A DNA stretch of 43,711 nucleotides from Bacillota bacterium (GCA_029224785.1 JAQXVF010000063.1:1-43711); one strand, 5' to 3'; shown: positions 33,725-43,503, counted from the first letter of the stretch. Translations and numbers: made by a program. The notes: generated by a model not told the origin, from the sequence alone.

Positions 33725-33918
33725 GCGCATTTGCTTACCAAACCCCGTTTTTTCCTTTTTTCCCAGAAAAACGAACCGACACCATTCCGTTTTGTTCGAC
33801 CGATTGTTCTCAACGAGCCGCAGCGTATAAGGTTTGGAAACCAGGTACTATCCCCCACGGACAGTACGGAGGATTGTTGCACCTGCGCCCTGTCCAAATT
33901 CGTTTTTTCGATATTCGG

Positions 33919-33947
33919 TTGATTTAGCCCATGATCTGTGGTATCCT
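33919..33947 (+). promoter_or_regulatory. Promoter of the DUF975/DUF3795 operon
   Basis: TTGATT (33919-33924), 17-base spacer, TATCCT (33942-33947), with TG one base before the -10. Leader of about 110 bases to the ATG at 34067, without clear structure. Confidence 0.5.
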
Positions 33948-34066
33948 ATGATCATAAGATGCCAACACTCGAAGCCTTCACAGCAGAGTAATCTCACGGA
34001 CTGCAGGCTCGCATCATTCCCTGAATTCAGCGTAACCGTATCCTGTGATTGGAAGGAAGTATTTGC

Positions 34067-34846
34067 ATGAAAACAGCATCAGACTTTCGGGCGATCGCCC
34101 GTGATGCCCTGCGGGGCAAATGGATGACCGCGGTGATTGTCGGTCTGGTCGCAGTCCTGCTTGGAGGCGGAGGCTCCGACGGTCCGCAGGTAAAGCTGAA
34201 CATCAGCGAAACCGGAGCCAATCTGCGTTTCGCTTTTGCCGGTCAGACCGTCTATTCAACCGGCGGCAGCTTACATTCCGGGATTGGCGCATTTCTTGTG
34301 GGCAGTGCTGTATACATTCTTCTGGCGGCTATCATCATTGCTGTCATCTTCTTCGTGCTTGGCAGTGTGATTCAGGTCGGATATGCACGCTTCAATCTGC
34401 AACTGGTTGATCGCCTCGATCCTTCCTTTGACGCGCTGTTTGCCTACTTTCCCCATTGGAAAACAACGACGATAGCCCGGCTTCTGCAGACCCTGTATGT
34501 TCTGCTTTGGACTCTGCTGTTTATCATTCCGGGAATCCTTGCCGGTTACAGTTATGCGATGACAGAGTATATCCTGGCGGAGCATCCGGAGCTGACGGCC
34601 AGCGAAGCCATCGACCGCTCCAAGCAGATGATGTCCGGCAACCGCTGGCGGCTGTTCTGTATGCAGATCAGCTTCCTCGGCTGGGACATTCTCAGTGCGT
34701 TGACCCTCGGTATCGGTTCTTTATGGGTGCGCCCCTACAAGCACGCTGCCACAGCGGCTTTTTATCGAGAGATGTCCGGCACAGAGCCATTCGCCAATGC
34801 CTATACCACAGCAGGCGGCGGTGAAAGACAGGAAGCTGAGATTTGA
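34067..34846 (+). CDS. DUF975 family membrane protein
   Basis: A 259-residue integral membrane protein with the DUF975 pattern: FRAIARDALRGKWMTAVIVG at the N-terminus, about five hydrophobic segments, and the EAIDRSKQMMSGNRWRLF block at about 190. The loop after the first segment contains Gly-rich and polar sequence. The function of DUF975 is not known. The ATG at 34067 follows GGAAGGAA by eight bases. Confidence 0.85.
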   Translation: MKTASDFRAIARDALRGKWMTAVIVGLVAVLLGGGGSDGPQVKLNISETGANLRFAFAGQTVYSTGGSLHSGIGAFLVGSAVYILLAAIIIAVIFFVLGSVIQVGYARFNLQLVDRLDPSFDALFAYFPHWKTTTIARLLQTLYVLLWTLLFIIPGILAGYSYAMTEYILAEHPELTASEAIDRSKQMMSGNRWRLFCMQISFLGWDILSALTLGIGSLWVRPYKHAATAAFYREMSGTEPFANAYTTAGGGERQEAEI

Positions 34847-34860
34847 GGAGGTACATAACG

Positions 34861-35205
34861 ATGAGAAACATGATTGCATACTGTGGGCTGGATTGCGAGA
34901 AATGTGACGCATACCGCGCAACAATCACAGATGATCAGGCATTGCGTGAAAAAACTGCGAAAGCGTGGGCCGAACTGAATCATGCGCCCATTCTGCCGGA
35001 GCATATCAATTGTCAGGGCTGTCGTGGAAAAGGAATCAAAACGGTGTTCTGTGACAGTCTTTGCCAGATTCGTCAGTGTGCGCTGAAAAAAGGCGCTCAA
35101 ACCTGCGGTGACTGCGGGGAGCTGGAAAAATGTCCCACTCTCCGAACCATTCTCGAAAACAACCCCGAAGCGCTGAAAAACCTGAGCGGAGAAAGAAAAC
35201 GCTAA
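34861..35205 (+). CDS. DUF3795 cysteine-rich protein
   Basis: A 114-residue protein beginning MIAYCGLDCEKCDAY, the DUF3795 signature, with further CQGC, CDSLCQIRQC and CGDCGELEKC clusters, probably binding zinc or a metal cluster. No function is established. GAGGAGGT lies eight bases before the start at 34861, and it follows the DUF975 gene closely, so they form an operon. Confidence 0.87.
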   Translation: MRNMIAYCGLDCEKCDAYRATITDDQALREKTAKAWAELNHAPILPEHINCQGCRGKGIKTVFCDSLCQIRQCALKKGAQTCGDCGELEKCPTLRTILENNPEALKNLSGERKR

Positions 35206-35496
35206 AAGGATTGGCCGGCGCATGTTTACCGGAAGAATGCTGCAAACTCAACGGCGGCTAAGCATTCAGATACTACGGTCACCAAGCGGTTGTGAGTGCA
35301 GCGGCAGCGGCGGTGCATCAGGCCATTCAGATCGGAATGAACCGGTGACCGGAATGCTTGGAACGCGTCATACTCCCCTTCTCTCAATTGAAAAGGAACA
35401 GCGCTGCATCCGTTCCGTCTTTTGGGCCTGTATGAAGGTCATGTTTCCGGATGGTTTCGGATAAAGCGGGCAGAACGGGCAGAAAAACAGAAAGAA

Positions 35497-35535
35497 CTGC
35501 GAATCCAGACGTTAATCTGGGTTCGCAGCTTTTTT
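35497..35535 (+). terminator. Intrinsic terminator
   Basis: CTGCGAATCCAGA (35497-35509) pairs with TCTGGGTTCGCAG (35516-35528), one mismatch, loop of six, then CTTTTTT. It stands about 290 bases behind the DUF3795 gene and may serve that operon. Confidence 0.8.
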
Positions 35536-35930
35536 CACCTTTTTCTGAGAGTGATGGCATAATACATTCCTGATGGCACTAACAGAAGCTGTCCGCGCTT
35601 AGCATGGGATGTGACCCTTTGGGGGCTTGCAGCCATACGCTGTCTCTTTTTGCCATGTGAGAAACCTTTTCGTATATCCCCCTTCGGGTGCCCTCCCGGC
35701 GCAAAACGATTCGATCGTATCCTATGCTGTATATTTTGCTGTATTATACAGTCGGTTTTTCTCCGGTATTTCATGATTTCTTCATATTATGTTCTCTTGG
35801 GGCAAACATTGGTTTTTTGTTCGCAGAAAAAGCAGACCCTTCGGCACTCACACCCCGATAACAGGCATTTTATTCGTCAGTTTCAATAAATATCCTATAA
35901 TTATTGGGATAACATTAGAACTAATCACAG

Positions 35931-35959
35931 TTGCGTATCCGTATGATTAGGTGTATAAT
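35931..35959 (+). promoter_or_regulatory. Promoter of the oligopeptide-importer operon
   Basis: TTGCGT (35931-35936), 17-base spacer, perfect TATAAT (35954-35959). Leader about 70 bases to the ATG at 36037. Confidence 0.6.
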
Positions 35960-36036
35960 TTCTCATATCTATGATTGATGTATCGTATACGGAAGATGAA
36001 CGTCCATCCTCTGTATACACGAAAGGTAGGATCCGG

Positions 36037-36966
36037 ATGAATTCCAAAACCATGATGTACATTCTGAAGCGAATCGCCATGGCGGTTTTGACAATATGGA
36101 TTGTGATCACCGTGACCTTCTTCGTCATGCGTGCCATCCCCGGCGGCCCGTTCCTGGCTGAGAAAGCCGTTTCTGAGGCTACTCAGCGTGCTTTGGAGGC
36201 CAAATACGGCCTGGACAAGCCGGTGATGGAGCAGTATGTCACATACCTCAAGGACATCGTTACCAGGTTTGACTTCGGCCCCTCCATCAAGCTCCGCGGC
36301 CGCATGGTCCTGGATGTGATCCTGGACGGCATGAAGACCTCCGCAAAGCTGGGTGTGTTTGCAGCCATCATCGCACTGTTCACCGGTGTGGTTCTGGGTG
36401 CAGTGGCAGCCCTGCGGCGTAACAAGTTCATTGATAAGTGCATCATGGTGCTCACTACCGCCTTCATTTCCATGCCGTCGTTTATCATGGGCTCGTTGAT
36501 GCTTATTGTATTCTCGGTGAAGCTGGGCTGGCTGCCCGCGAACGGTGCCACCACCGAAGGCCTGATCCTTCCGGTCATCGCCCTGAGTCTGTCCCCCATG
36601 GCAAACATCACCCGTCTGACCCGCTCCTCCATGCTGGATGTGCTGGGTCAGGATTACATCCGTACCGCACGTGCCAAGGGCGTCGCCCCTGTGAAAATCA
36701 TCTTCGGCCACGCGCTGAAGAATTCCCTGATTCCCGTCATTACCTACTGTGGCCCCATGCTGGCCTACATCGTCACCGGCTCTCTGGTCATTGAGCAGGT
36801 CTTTGCCGTTCCCGGCATTGGCAGAGCCTTCGTCAGCTCCATCACCGGCCGTGACTATCCCCTCATCATGGGCACCACCATTGTTCTGGCGCTGCTGATC
36901 GTTGTAATGAATCTCGTCAGCGACATCATGTATAAGATCGTCGATCCCAGAATCACCCTGGAGTAA
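36037..36966 (+). CDS. oppB: Oligopeptide ABC importer permease, OppB/DppB type
   Basis: A 309-residue permease with six membrane segments, starting with the family opening MMYILKRIAMAVLTIWIVI and FFVMRAIPGGPF. The ATPase-contacting loop lies around YIRTARAKGVAPVKII. First gene of a five-gene operon (B-C-D-F-binding protein). The start at 36037 is preceded by AAAGGTAGG; the open frame reaches 22 codons further into the leader. Substrates may be peptides or, as in many Clostridia, other small solutes. Confidence 0.9.
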   Translation: MNSKTMMYILKRIAMAVLTIWIVITVTFFVMRAIPGGPFLAEKAVSEATQRALEAKYGLDKPVMEQYVTYLKDIVTRFDFGPSIKLRGRMVLDVILDGMKTSAKLGVFAAIIALFTGVVLGAVAALRRNKFIDKCIMVLTTAFISMPSFIMGSLMLIVFSVKLGWLPANGATTEGLILPVIALSLSPMANITRLTRSSMLDVLGQDYIRTARAKGVAPVKIIFGHALKNSLIPVITYCGPMLAYIVTGSLVIEQVFAVPGIGRAFVSSITGRDYPLIMGTTIVLALLIVVMNLVSDIMYKIVDPRITLE

Positions 36967-36979
36967 GGAGAAATACAGA

Positions 36980-38038
36980 ATGAAAAAAAATCCCTTCAGC
37001 CTTCATGTGGATATGGACGACTTCCTTCCCGCAACCGATGCGGAGAAAGAATACATGGTGCAGATGCGCCCCTCCACCACCTTCTTTAAGGATGGCATGA
37101 AGCGGCTGCTGCGCAACAAGGTCGCCACCGTGAGTATGATCGTCATCATCCTCATTACCCTGTCCGCCATTATCATTCCCGCCTTCTGGCCATACTCCTA
37201 CGACACCATGCTGGGCGTGCAGCCCGGTCGTCCTGTGGATCCTTCCTACAACAATCTGGCTCCCTTCCAGTACGGCAAGACCGAACTCAAGCGGATTGCA
37301 GCCGGTGAGACCATATTCCCCCATATTTTCGGCACCGATGACGGCGGCCGCGACTACTTCATCCGTGTCGTCTACGGTACCCGCATCTCTCTGACCGTCG
37401 GCTTCTTTGCAAGCCTGATCGTGCTGGTCATCGGAATCACTATGGGCTCCCTGGCAGGTTACTGCGGCGGTCGTGTGGATATGTTCATCATGCGTGTGGT
37501 GGATATCATTTATTCCCTGCCCGATACCCTGATGATTATTCTGTTTGCCTCGGTTATGAAGGAGACTCTGGGACCCATTATTGAAAACTCCATTCTCAAT
37601 AAGCTGGGCAGCAACATGATCTCCCTGTTCATCGTGTTTGCTCTGCTGTATTGGGTCAGCATGGCCAGGCAGATTCGCGGTCAGATTCTCTCCCTCAAAG
37701 AGCAGGAGTACGTGCTGGCCGCCCGCTCCACCGGAGCAAAAGCTGGCTGGATCATCCGCAAGCATCTGATCCCCAACTGCATCAGCGTGATCATTATTTC
37801 CACCGCTCTGCAGATCCCCAGCGCGATTTTCACCGAGAGCTTCCTGTCTTTCCTGGGCCTGGGTGTCAACGCCCCCATGCCCAGCCTGGGCAGCCTGGCC
37901 TCCGATGCTCTGAACGGAATCACTTCCTACCCCTATCGTCTGGTCATTCCCGCCATTGCCATTTCTCTGGTGGTGCTTTCCCTGAATCTGTTCGGTGATG
38001 GTCTGCGGGATGCATTTGACCCCAAGCTGAAGAACTGA
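36980..38038 (+). CDS. oppC: Oligopeptide ABC importer permease, OppC/DppC type
   Basis: A 352-residue permease with a long cytoplasmic N-terminus, six membrane segments, the periplasm-facing HIFGTDDGGRDYFIRV motif that marks OppC/DppC, and the EAA-type loop EYVLAARSTGAKAGWII. TAAGGAG precedes the start. Works as a heterodimer with the OppB-like permease. Confidence 0.92.
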   Translation: MKKNPFSLHVDMDDFLPATDAEKEYMVQMRPSTTFFKDGMKRLLRNKVATVSMIVIILITLSAIIIPAFWPYSYDTMLGVQPGRPVDPSYNNLAPFQYGKTELKRIAAGETIFPHIFGTDDGGRDYFIRVVYGTRISLTVGFFASLIVLVIGITMGSLAGYCGGRVDMFIMRVVDIIYSLPDTLMIILFASVMKETLGPIIENSILNKLGSNMISLFIVFALLYWVSMARQIRGQILSLKEQEYVLAARSTGAKAGWIIRKHLIPNCISVIIISTALQIPSAIFTESFLSFLGLGVNAPMPSLGSLASDALNGITSYPYRLVIPAIAISLVVLSLNLFGDGLRDAFDPKLKN

Positions 38039-38056
38039 GAAAGGGGAACCGTAGAT

Positions 38057-39049
38057 ATGGCACTGCTTGAAGTTAATGATCTGCACACCTCTTTTTTCAC
38101 CCCTGCAGGCGAAGTGAAGGCCGTCAACGGCATTTCCTTTTACCTGGATCACGGCAAGGTACTGGGCATTGTGGGCGAATCCGGTTCCGGAAAGTCCGTC
38201 ACCGCCTACTCTATCATGCAGATTCTGGAGAAGACCGGAAAGATCGTCTCCGGTTCCGTCAAGTTCGACGGTCAGGAGCTGGTAGGCATTGGGGAAAAGG
38301 GCATGAAGAAGATCCGGGGCAACAAGATCTCCATCATCTTCCAGGATCCCATGACCTCCCTGAACCCCACCTACACCATCGGTCACCAGCTAATGGAAGC
38401 CATCTTGCTCCACACCAATCGCAGCAAGAAAGAGGCTTGGGACCGGGCCGTGGAAATGCTTCGTCTTGTGAACGTCAACGAGCCGGAGAAGCGCATGAAG
38501 CAATACCCCTTTGAATTTTCCGGCGGTATGCGCCAGAGAGTCATGATCGCCATGGCCCTGGCCTGTGAGCCCGATATTCTGATCGCAGACGAACCCACCA
38601 CCGCCCTGGACGTGACCATCCAGGCTCAGATTCTGGAGCTGATGCAAAGCCTGCAGAAGGAGCTGGGCATGGCCATTATCATGATCACCCATGACCTGGG
38701 CGTGGTTGCCCAGATGTGTGACGAAGTCATTGTTATGTATGCCGGCTCTATCTGTGAACAGGGCACCGCCGACGAGATCTTCTACAACCCCAAGCATGAA
38801 TACACCAAGGGCCTGATGCGTTCCATCCCCACCGTGGACAACGATGGGCAGAAGCTGGAGCCCATTGCAGGCACCCCCATTGACCTGCTGAATATGCCCA
38901 AGGGCTGCCCCTTCGCCCCCCGCTGCGATGCAGCCATGAAGATCTGCCTGAAAGAGCGCTGCCAACGGATGCAGATCAACGAGATGCACCAGGCTGCCTG
39001 CTGGCAGAATGTGAAGGAAGCCATGGAAAAGGAGGGTGAAGAGGCATGA
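38057..39049 (+). CDS. oppD: Oligopeptide ABC importer ATPase, OppD/DppD type
   Basis: A 330-residue ATPase. Walker A GESGSGKS at 40-47, signature SGGMRQRV, Walker [14 protein letters not shown]-loop MITHDLG, and the C-terminal oligopeptide-transporter segment with CPFAPRC and later cysteines that bind an iron-sulfur cluster in some relatives. AAAGGGG precedes the start; the stop overlaps the next start by four bases. Confidence 0.94.
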   Translation: MALLEVNDLHTSFFTPAGEVKAVNGISFYLDHGKVLGIVGESGSGKSVTAYSIMQILEKTGKIVSGSVKFDGQELVGIGEKGMKKIRGNKISIIFQDPMTSLNPTYTIGHQLMEAILLHTNRSKKEAWDRAVEMLRLVNVNEPEKRMKQYPFEFSGGMRQRVMIAMALACEPDILIADEPTTALDVTIQAQILELMQSLQKELGMAIIMITHDLGVVAQMCDEVIVMYAGSICEQGTADEIFYNPKHEYTKGLMRSIPTVDNDGQKLEPIAGTPIDLLNMPKGCPFAPRCDAAMKICLKERCQRMQINEMHQAACWQNVKEAMEKEGEEA

Positions 39050-40023
39050 ATCAGGATACGCTGGTCGAAGTCAAGCACCTGAAGGAATACTTCAATATCA
39101 CCACCGGATTGTTCACCTCCAAGCCTCTCAAGGCCGTGGATGATGTGTCCTTCAGTATTCGCCGGGGCGAAACCCTGGGTCTGGTCGGCGAATCCGGCTG
39201 CGGAAAAACCACCGTCGGCCGTACCCTTCTGCACCTGTACAAACCCACTTCCGGAGAAATCTGGTTTGAGGGAAAGAAGATTGAAACCAAGAAGGACATT
39301 CTGGAGTACCGCCGCAAGTCCGCCATGGTATTCCAGGATCCCTACTCCTCCCTGAATCCCCGGATGACCGTAGCGGATATCATCGGCGAGCCCCTGGACG
39401 TGCATAAGATGTACGCGAATCAGGCGGAACGCCAGGAACGGATTCTGGATCTGATGGCCAAGGTTGGCCTGAACTCCGAGCACGCCAATCGTTACGCTCA
39501 TGAGTTCTCCGGCGGCCAGAGGCAAAGAATCGGCATAGCCCGGGCCCTGTCCGTAAATCCCCAGTTTGTGGTGTGTGACGAGCCGGTTTCCGCGCTGGAC
39601 GTTTCCATCCAGGCCCAGGTCATCAATATGTTTGACGAGCTGCAGGATCAGATGGGGCTGACGTATCTGTTTATCGCCCATGATCTCTTGGTGGTGCGTC
39701 ATATTTCCGACAGAATCGCCGTGATGTATCTTGGTAAAATGGTGGAATTGGCAGATGCAGCCGAGATTTACGACCATCCCCTGCACCCCTACACCAGGAG
39801 CCTCATGAGCGCTGTTCCCCTGCCCGATCCCAAAAAGGCCCGGGAAAACAAGCGCATCGTACTCTCCGGAGACATTCCCAGCCCCCTGAACGCTCCCTCC
39901 GGCTGCCCCTTCCGTACCCGTTGCCCCTACGCAACTGAGGAGTGCGCCGCGTCCATGCCGGAATTCAAGGAAGTGGCCTCCGGGCATTTCGTGGCCTGCC
40001 ACAATTTTGCGCAGATTGTCTGA
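39046..40023 (+). CDS. oppF: Oligopeptide ABC importer ATPase, OppF/DppF type
   Basis: A 325-residue ATPase. Walker [10 protein letters not shown] at 48-56, signature SGGQRQRI, Walker [13 protein letters not shown]-loop IAHDL, C-terminal [14 protein letters not shown] segment. Overlaps the OppD-like gene by four bases (ATGA), and is followed after 73 bases by the binding-protein gene. Confidence 0.94.
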   Translation: MNQDTLVEVKHLKEYFNITTGLFTSKPLKAVDDVSFSIRRGETLGLVGESGCGKTTVGRTLLHLYKPTSGEIWFEGKKIETKKDILEYRRKSAMVFQDPYSSLNPRMTVADIIGEPLDVHKMYANQAERQERILDLMAKVGLNSEHANRYAHEFSGGQRQRIGIARALSVNPQFVVCDEPVSALDVSIQAQVINMFDELQDQMGLTYLFIAHDLLVVRHISDRIAVMYLGKMVELADAAEIYDHPLHPYTRSLMSAVPLPDPKKARENKRIVLSGDIPSPLNAPSGCPFRTRCPYATEECAASMPEFKEVASGHFVACHNFAQIV

Positions 40024-40096
40024 TCTGCCATCCGCACGAATTCAAATCCGCACAGCGGATCTGAATAAAATGAAAATTGAGAAAGGAAAATGAAAC

Positions 40097-41917
40097 ATGA
40101 AGAAACTGCTTTGCATGCTGCTTGCCCTGGTAATGGTTCTGGGTCTGGTCGCCTGCGGCTCCAAGCCCGCATCCGATACTACGCCTCCGGCCACCACCGA
40201 CGCTCCGGCTACTACCGAGGCTCCCGCCGGCACCGACGCTCCTGTTGATGAGCTGTCCGATGCCGAGAAGGAGGCTGAAATCCGCAATGCCATTGCCCTG
40301 CTGTTTGACCGCGTTTACATCGCTGAGGAGATCGGACAGGCCGGACAGGTCCCCGCTTCCTCCTTTGTTGCCATGGGTATGACCGATGCCGATGGCTCCC
40401 AGTTCTACAAGAATGCAGGCTCCAACCCCGACTTTGACGGCTACTACGATGTCTCCGCCGATGCCTATCTGGACAACTGGGACAAGGCTATGGAGACCCT
40501 GAAGAAGTACTACGACTACGACGAGGCCACCGGTAAGTTTACCAACTTCCCCACCCTGACCTACCTGTACAACACCTCCGAAGGCCATAAGAAGATCGGT
40601 GAGTACCTGGCCGCCACCCTGGCCGGCGTAGGCATTACCATGAACCTGGAAAACCAGGAGTGGAACACCTTCCTGAACACCCGTAAGAACGGCGACTACT
40701 CCGTGGCACGTAACGGCTGGCTGGCCGACTACAACGATCCCATCTCCTTCCTGGATATGTGGGTTACCGCTTCCGGCAACAACGACGTTCAGTTCGGCAA
40801 GGGCGATCATGCCACCGTCGCTATCTACGATCTGGATCTGACCGGTCTGGGCTATGATGTGAAGGTGGAAAATGGCACCTGGGCTGAGACCTATGACGTG
40901 ATCATTGGTCTGATCAAGACCTGCACCGACAACGATACCCGTTACGCCCTGATGCACAAGGCCGAGGATCTGCTGATGAGCACCGGCTGCATCGTTCCCC
41001 TGTATTTCTACACCGACATCTACATGATCGACGATGCCGTGGAGGGCTTCTACTCCAACCCCCTGGGCTACAAGTACTTCCAGAAGACCACTGTGAACGG
41101 CTCCGGCGATTCCATCGCTGTCTGTCTGGCCTCCGAGCCCGACACCATCGACCCCGCTCTGAACTCCGCTGTTGACGGCGCTACTCTGACCTCTCACCTG
41201 TTCGCAGGTCTCGCCAAGTGGGACATGGATGACAGCGGCAAGCTGGTCATCATGCCCGACTGCGCCGAGGCTCTGCCCGAGGGTGTTCTGAATGACGACG
41301 GCACCGTGACCTACACCTACACCCTGCGCGACGGTCTGAAGTGGTCCGACGGTCAGGATCTGACCGCTGCCGACTTCGCCTTTGCCTGGAAGCGCGCCGC
41401 CTCCACCGCTCTGGGCGCTGACTACGGCTATATGTTCGAGGTCGTCAAGGGTTATCCCGATGAGCTGGCTGTGGAAGCCGTGGACGAGAAGACCATCACC
41501 GTGACCCTGAACAACGCGGTTGCCTACTGGAACGAGCTGCTGGCCTTCCCCGCTTACTTCCCCGTCCGCGAGGATGTGGTTGCCAACGAGGCCTGGGCTA
41601 CCGATCCTTCCACTTATGTTTCCAACGGTGCCTACACCATGACCGGCTGGGATCACAACTCCAAGATCACTCTGACCAAGAATCCCAACTTCTATGATGC
41701 TGACTCCGTCACCATGGAGAAGATCGAGTTCTTCCTGTCCGACGATGCCAACAACATGCTGTCCAACTTCAAGAACGGCACCTGGCAGCTGATCGACGAT
41801 GTCCCCACCAACGAGATTGCCGCCCTGAAGGTTGACTACCCCGATGAGTTCGTGGTTGCCGGCCAGATCGGTACCTACTACGTCTGCTGGAACATCAACG
41901 AAAACCTGCTGCCCTAA
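40097..41917 (+). CDS. Circularly permuted OppA-type binding lipoprotein
   Basis: A 606-residue SBP_bac_5 protein with its halves in reverse order. Residues 1-20 are a signal peptide with lipobox GLVAC (Cys20) and 21-50 a Thr/Ala/Pro linker. Residues about 52-333 match the C-terminal half of OppA: RNAIALLFDR, YLYNTSEGHKK, LENQEWNTFLNTR, GWLADYNDPISFLD, IVPLYFY. Residues about 334-606 match the N-terminal half: ASEPDTIDPALNS, LRDGLKWSDGQDLTAADFAFAWKR, VSNGAYTM, then end at NINENLLP, where E. coli OppA has EINNQKPPF before its NDVRVRTAL segment. The frame is fully open, codon use is highly biased and the ribosome site AAAGGAAA is good. It should bind peptides outside the cell if it folds. Either a real permutation or an assembly artefact. 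Confidence 0.88.
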   Translation: MKKLLCMLLALVMVLGLVACGSKPASDTTPPATTDAPATTEAPAGTDAPVDELSDAEKEAEIRNAIALLFDRVYIAEEIGQAGQVPASSFVAMGMTDADGSQFYKNAGSNPDFDGYYDVSADAYLDNWDKAMETLKKYYDYDEATGKFTNFPTLTYLYNTSEGHKKIGEYLAATLAGVGITMNLENQEWNTFLNTRKNGDYSVARNGWLADYNDPISFLDMWVTASGNNDVQFGKGDHATVAIYDLDLTGLGYDVKVENGTWAETYDVIIGLIKTCTDNDTRYALMHKAEDLLMSTGCIVPLYFYTDIYMIDDAVEGFYSNPLGYKYFQKTTVNGSGDSIAVCLASEPDTIDPALNSAVDGATLTSHLFAGLAKWDMDDSGKLVIMPDCAEALPEGVLNDDGTVTYTYTLRDGLKWSDGQDLTAADFAFAWKRAASTALGADYGYMFEVVKGYPDELAVEAVDEKTITVTLNNAVAYWNELLAFPAYFPVREDVVANEAWATDPSTYVSNGAYTMTGWDHNSKITLTKNPNFYDADSVTMEKIEFFLSDDANNMLSNFKNGTWQLIDDVPTNEIAALKVDYPDEFVVAGQIGTYYVCWNINENLLP

Positions 41918-41966
41918 CGAGTTTCCTGCTTTACCAAAAAGCTGACGGCATTAAGAATGAATAACC

Positions 41967-42002
41967 AAAAAGGGATGCTACCGTAAGGCAGCATCCCTTT
42001 TT
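41967..42002. terminator. Terminator of the oligopeptide-importer operon
   Basis: AAAAAGGGATGCT (41967-41979) pairs with AGCATCCCTTTTT (41990-42002), loop of ten with an inner CC/GG pair. A and T tracts on both sides. Confidence 0.88.
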
Positions 42003-42492
42003 GCATACCTCGACCTCGCAGATTTTGAAAGAAGTCTGCGGCGTTTTTCTGCCCACATCCAAAAAAGAGGCGCAGCCGGATTGTATTTTACCAGCGGCAA
42101 AGACCACGCATTTTTCCGCTTTCGGTTTGCCATTCGTTCCCTTTCCTTTCCGTTCCCAATAAGGGTTTGGGATTATCCCAACAAGCAAAGCACAGACAAG
42201 TGCTTTTTCGGGAGTGCGGCTACACTCCCTATGCTTGCTACGGTATCTCCTTTCTTACTACTGCTACGGTGAACGCCCCGAAGGATTCCAAATACGGTCG
42301 AAATCGTTCAAGAACAATTTCCTTCATATTCTTGAACCTTTGGTTAATGTTCATTTCTTAAAATCCACCGTACAATGTTTGTACGGTGGATTTGTCTATC
42401 CGGAGAGGAGAATGATGTGTGTAGAAAGTACAGAGCATCTGTGGGAAGGTCCTGCTCGTCTGTACGGCACTTCTGTTATTTTAGCATAAAGA
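42003..42492. other. Non-coding region rich in hairpins
   Basis: No supported gene. Stems: CGCAGA/TCTGCG at 42017-42040 followed by GCGTTTTT (terminator-like); GTTCAAGAA/TTCTTGAAC at 42306-42337; and a 15-bp stem at 42361-42375/42379-42393 (AAATCCACCGTACAA arm). A 25-codon frame at 42412-42489 starts within a few bases of GGAGAGGAG, but I cannot say whether it is real. Confidence 0.55.
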
Positions 42493-42532
42493 AAAGGTAG
42501 ACGACATGGTGGTTTTCCATGTGTCTACCTTT
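42493..42532 (-). terminator. Terminator behind the DapA-like gene
   Basis: AAAGGTAGAC and CATGG pair with CCATG and GTCTACCTTT around a short loop; on the minus strand it is followed by TCTTTATG. It lies 40 bases behind the stop codon of the DapA-like gene. Confidence 0.7.
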
Positions 42533-42571
42533 ATCTTACAACTTCATTTATCCGGAGGTTTTGACTTTGCT

Positions 42572-43471
42572 TTACAGCAAACCTGCTTCGGTCATTTTCT
42601 TGCGGAAGTTCTCGGTGATGGGGCCTTCTGGGGTGGGCATGGTGGGCAGGCAGGGTGCGCCAACATCCAATCCACGCATCTGTGCCATGTCCTTGGCTGC
42701 CACAGGGAAGCTGGCTGCATCCATGGAAAGACGCACAGGGTTCAGCTTGAACTGGGCTTCCAGGCTGCCCTGAATGTCACCTGCCATATACTTGTTGTAA
42801 ATGTCAGTGATCAGTTCCGGCATAAAGTTGCCCGCAGTGCACACGCCGCCCACAGCGCCGTGGCACAAGCTGGCGAACAGCAGCGTATCCTTGCCGCCGA
42901 AAACCTTGAAATTCACATCACGGGTACGGCGGATAAACTCTGCGGTCTGTGTCATGTCACCACTGGTATCCTTCATACCAACGATGTTGGGAACCTTGTG
43001 TGCCAGTTCTTCCACCAGATCGGCTGTCAACGTGTAGCCAACGCGGCCGGGGTTGTTGTACAGAAGCACCGGGGTGTTGGGAATTGCATCTGCAATGGCC
43101 TTGAAGTGGTTGTACAGTTCTGCACGGGTGGGCTTTAAGAACATCGGCTGCAGCACGCTGACGCTGGCAGCTCCGTTTTCTACTGCCATCTTTGCCAGCC
43201 GGATGCACTTCTTGGTGCTAATTGCGCCGATTCCGAAGTAGACAGGAACTCTGCCTGCTGCCTGATCGACCATGATCTGAAGACCGCGCTTCATCTCATC
43301 CTCTTCCAGCATATAGAACTCCCCGTTGGATCCGAATGCCAGAATACCGGCAAGGCCGCCCTTTATGACATACTCTACCTGAGCACGCATCTTGGCCTCA
43401 TCGATCAGCTCGTTTTCATCGATACAGGTGATAATCGGGACAATTACGCCCTTGATAAACTCCGTATTCAT
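42572..43471 (-). CDS. DapA-superfamily aldolase
   Basis: A 299-residue class-I (Schiff-base) aldolase/dehydratase. Lys167 in GMKDTSGD forms the Schiff base, Tyr138 in LLYNNPGRVGY is the catalytic Tyr, and FGSNGEF (46-52) replaces the GTTGE motif of true dihydrodipicolinate synthase. These differences, and the GarR-like neighbour upstream, favour a catabolic 2-keto-acid lyase or dehydratase over lysine synthesis. AAGGAGAA precedes the start. Second gene of a minus-strand operon that enters from the right edge. Confidence 0.9.
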   Translation of the reverse strand: MNTEFIKGVIVPIITCIDENELIDEAKMRAQVEYVIKGGLAGILAFGSNGEFYMLEEDEMKRGLQIMVDQAAGRVPVYFGIGAISTKKCIRLAKMAVENGAASVSVLQPMFLKPTRAELYNHFKAIADAIPNTPVLLYNNPGRVGYTLTADLVEELAHKVPNIVGMKDTSGDMTQTAEFIRRTRDVNFKVFGGKDTLLFASLCHGAVGGVCTAGNFMPELITDIYNKYMAGDIQGSLEAQFKLNPVRLSMDAASFPVAAKDMAQMRGLDVGAPCLPTMPTPEGPITENFRKKMTEAGLL

Positions 43472-43503
43472 CCACAGTTTTCTCCTTTTTCTGCAGAAAT
43501 CTT

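Larger units (their letters stand above)
35206..36036. other. Non-coding region between operons
   Basis: Frames at 35222-35464 (plus) and 35535-35774 (minus) lack ribosome sites and recognisable products. The region holds a terminator at 35497-35535 and, at the right, the promoter of the oligopeptide-importer operon. The stretch 35560-35720 is GC-rich compared with its surroundings and may be a degenerate repeat or gene remnant. Confidence 0.6.

Noticed and set aside
35535..35774. 79-codon minus-strand frame between the DUF3795 gene and the opp operon
   Set aside because: Basic, low-information translation without ribosome site; it may reflect a repeat, but I cannot support a protein.
35942..35951. 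TATGATTAGG shared by the opp promoter and the MATE promoter
   Set aside because: Ten bases identical, but in one case it is the -10 and in the other the spacer; chance is the likelier explanation.
36953..41656. Long minus-strand frames opposite the opp genes (for example 36953-38386, 38782-40002, 39965-41656)
   Set aside because: These are Gly/His/Val-rich shadows produced by the strong codon bias of the opp genes; none starts after a ribosome site.
42361..42393. CRISPR-like or recombination palindrome
   Set aside because: The 15-bp stem occurs once and there are no spaced repeats; a terminator or RNA stem is the simpler reading.
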